Assembly: GCF_006442795.2 (NCBI RefSeq)
Contig: NZ_CP083956.1
Location: 2,519,501-2,583,500, forward strand
DNA from: Mesorhizobium sp. B1-1-8
GTDB taxonomy: Bacteria; Pseudomonadota; Alphaproteobacteria; Rhizobiales; Rhizobiaceae
Direction of reading: 5' to 3'
Length of the DNA stretch: 64,000 nt
Position numbers and translations under genes: made by a program. The notes below the pieces were generated by a model. The model searched no databases. It was not told where the DNA came from and worked only from the letters and a program-made list of their open reading frames with translations. Positions 63,308 to 64,000 of the stretch are shown one piece after another (positions within the stretch are counted from its first letter, which is position 1; each line of letters opens with the position of its first letter).

Positions 63308-64000
63308 CTACCGTGCCGCGGCCAGCAGCGCGAAATGCGCGCCCTGCGGGTCCTGGCACTGGACGATCCAGCTGCCGTTCGGCACTTCCATAGGTCCCAT
63401 CAGGACCTTGCCGCCATTGTCGGTGACGCGCTTGGCCGCCGCGTCGATCCCGTCGACGTTGAAATAGAACAGCCAGACGGGGGTTGGAATCTGCGGCGGC
63501 TTGTTCATCATGCCGCCGCCGGATTCAGGGCCGGCGCCGAAAGTCTTGTAGATGCCCATCTCGCCCATGTCGAACTCGCCGGCGCTGGTCCAGCCGAACT
63601 GCTCGGAATAGAAGTCGAAGGCCGCCTTCCAGTCCGAGGTGTAGAGTTCATGCCAGCCGACATGGCCAAGGGTGGTCGCCGGCACTGGCGGCTGCTCGGG
63701 CTGGTTGGGCTGCAAGAACATGAAGGTGGCGCCCTGCGGATCGGCAACGACGGCGAAGCGTCCGACGCCCGGAATGTCGTCCGGCGCGCGGTGGACGGCG
63801 CCGCCGGCGTCCTTAAGCGCCTGGGTCGAGGCATCGACATCCTTGGTGTAAATATAGCCGAGCCAGGCCGGCGGCATGCCCATCTTGGCGGCGGCCTCGG
63901 GCAGCATCATCAGTCCGCCGACGCCGCGCACGGCCGAATTCATCACAATGTAGCGGGGCATGCCTGGCGCCTTGTCGAAGGGCTCGGCCCTCCAGCCGAC
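63308..64000 (-). CDS. Two-domain VOC (glyoxalase-like) protein, 5' end cut by window edge
   Basis: The visible frame continues past the right edge: upstream of MPRYIVMNSAV the codons read VGWRAEPFDKAPG, the end of the first-domain strand in this family, so the internal ATG at 63961 is not the start. The second VOC domain begins at GHVGWHELYTSDWKAAFDFY and ends in the QDPQGAHFALLAA strand. Two similar halves each end with a DPQGA-type strand. Such proteins are often metal-dependent dioxygenases, lactoylglutathione lyases or resistance-type binders. The function is not known. Confidence 0.85.
   Translation of the reverse strand, partial: VGWRAEPFDKAPGMPRYIVMNSAVRGVGGLMMLPEAAAKMGMPPAWLGYIYTKDVDASTQALKDAGGAVHRAPDDIPGVGRFAVVADPQGATFMFLQPNQPEQPPVPATTLGHVGWHELYTSDWKAAFDFYSEQFGWTSAGEFDMGEMGIYKTFGAGPESGGGMMNKPPQIPTPVWLFYFNVDGIDAAAKRVTDNGGKVLMGPMEVPNGSWIVQCQDPQGAHFALLAAAR

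Overview
The window reads as chromosomal DNA of a Rhizobiales alphaproteobacterium, most likely Mesorhizobium or a close relative. The support is high GC with matching codon use throughout, dense ABC-transporter operons for sugars and peptides, TamA/TamB, an alpha-2-macroglobulin/PBP1C pair, and two families of short palindromic intergenic repeats that I recall as common in Mesorhizobium (memory, not a search). I see no rRNA, tRNA, CRISPR array, phage or insertion sequence.

Layout. (1) 1-9310, minus strand: a molybdenum-hydroxylase cluster with an SRPBCC (CoxG-like) protein, FAD subunit, 2Fe-2S subunit, a molybdopterin subunit split into two genes, a MoxR ATPase and VWA protein (CoxD/CoxE-like), an amidohydrolase and an ornithine-cyclodeaminase-family protein, preceded by an AraC regulator. 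(2) 9559-16601: a sugar ABC transporter (permease and ATPase on minus, binding protein on plus) with a 3-hydroxyisobutyrate-dehydrogenase-type reductase, a divergent SDR dehydrogenase, and two nearly identical FadR/GntR regulators; a palindrome between the reductase and SDR genes is a candidate operator. (3) 16644-18316: a DUF3175 protein and an MFS transporter. (4) 18550-25173: a LacI/GntR-type regulator, a perfect 16-bp operator, a four-gene sugar ABC transporter and gluconokinase, together a likely gluconate or aldonate uptake and phosphorylation unit. (5) 25170-27934: a divergent LpxL-like acyltransferase homologue, an Rrf2 regulator with four clustered cysteines, and a VapBC toxin-antitoxin pair. 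(6) 27944-31885: the sulfate ABC transporter CysA/W/T plus binding protein. (7) 32095-40224: a decayed VanX-type dipeptidase, PBP1C and a large alpha-2-macroglobulin. (8) 40504-50357: TamA and a 2640-residue TamB. (9) 50611-57007: a dipeptide-type ABC transporter with a Tat-like binding-protein signal and a fused double ATPase. (10) 57026-64000: a lytic transglycosylase lipoprotein, a non-pyrrolysine MttB-family methyltransferase with a dimethylglycine/sarcosine-dehydrogenase-like flavoprotein, a DoxX protein, a small secreted protein of unknown function and a truncated two-domain VOC protein.

The most unusual structures are the TamB gene, where a module of about 622 residues is present three times in tandem; the split molybdopterin subunit; and the twin FadR regulators flanking a shared divergent promoter region. 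Functional assignments of substrates are inference from context throughout.
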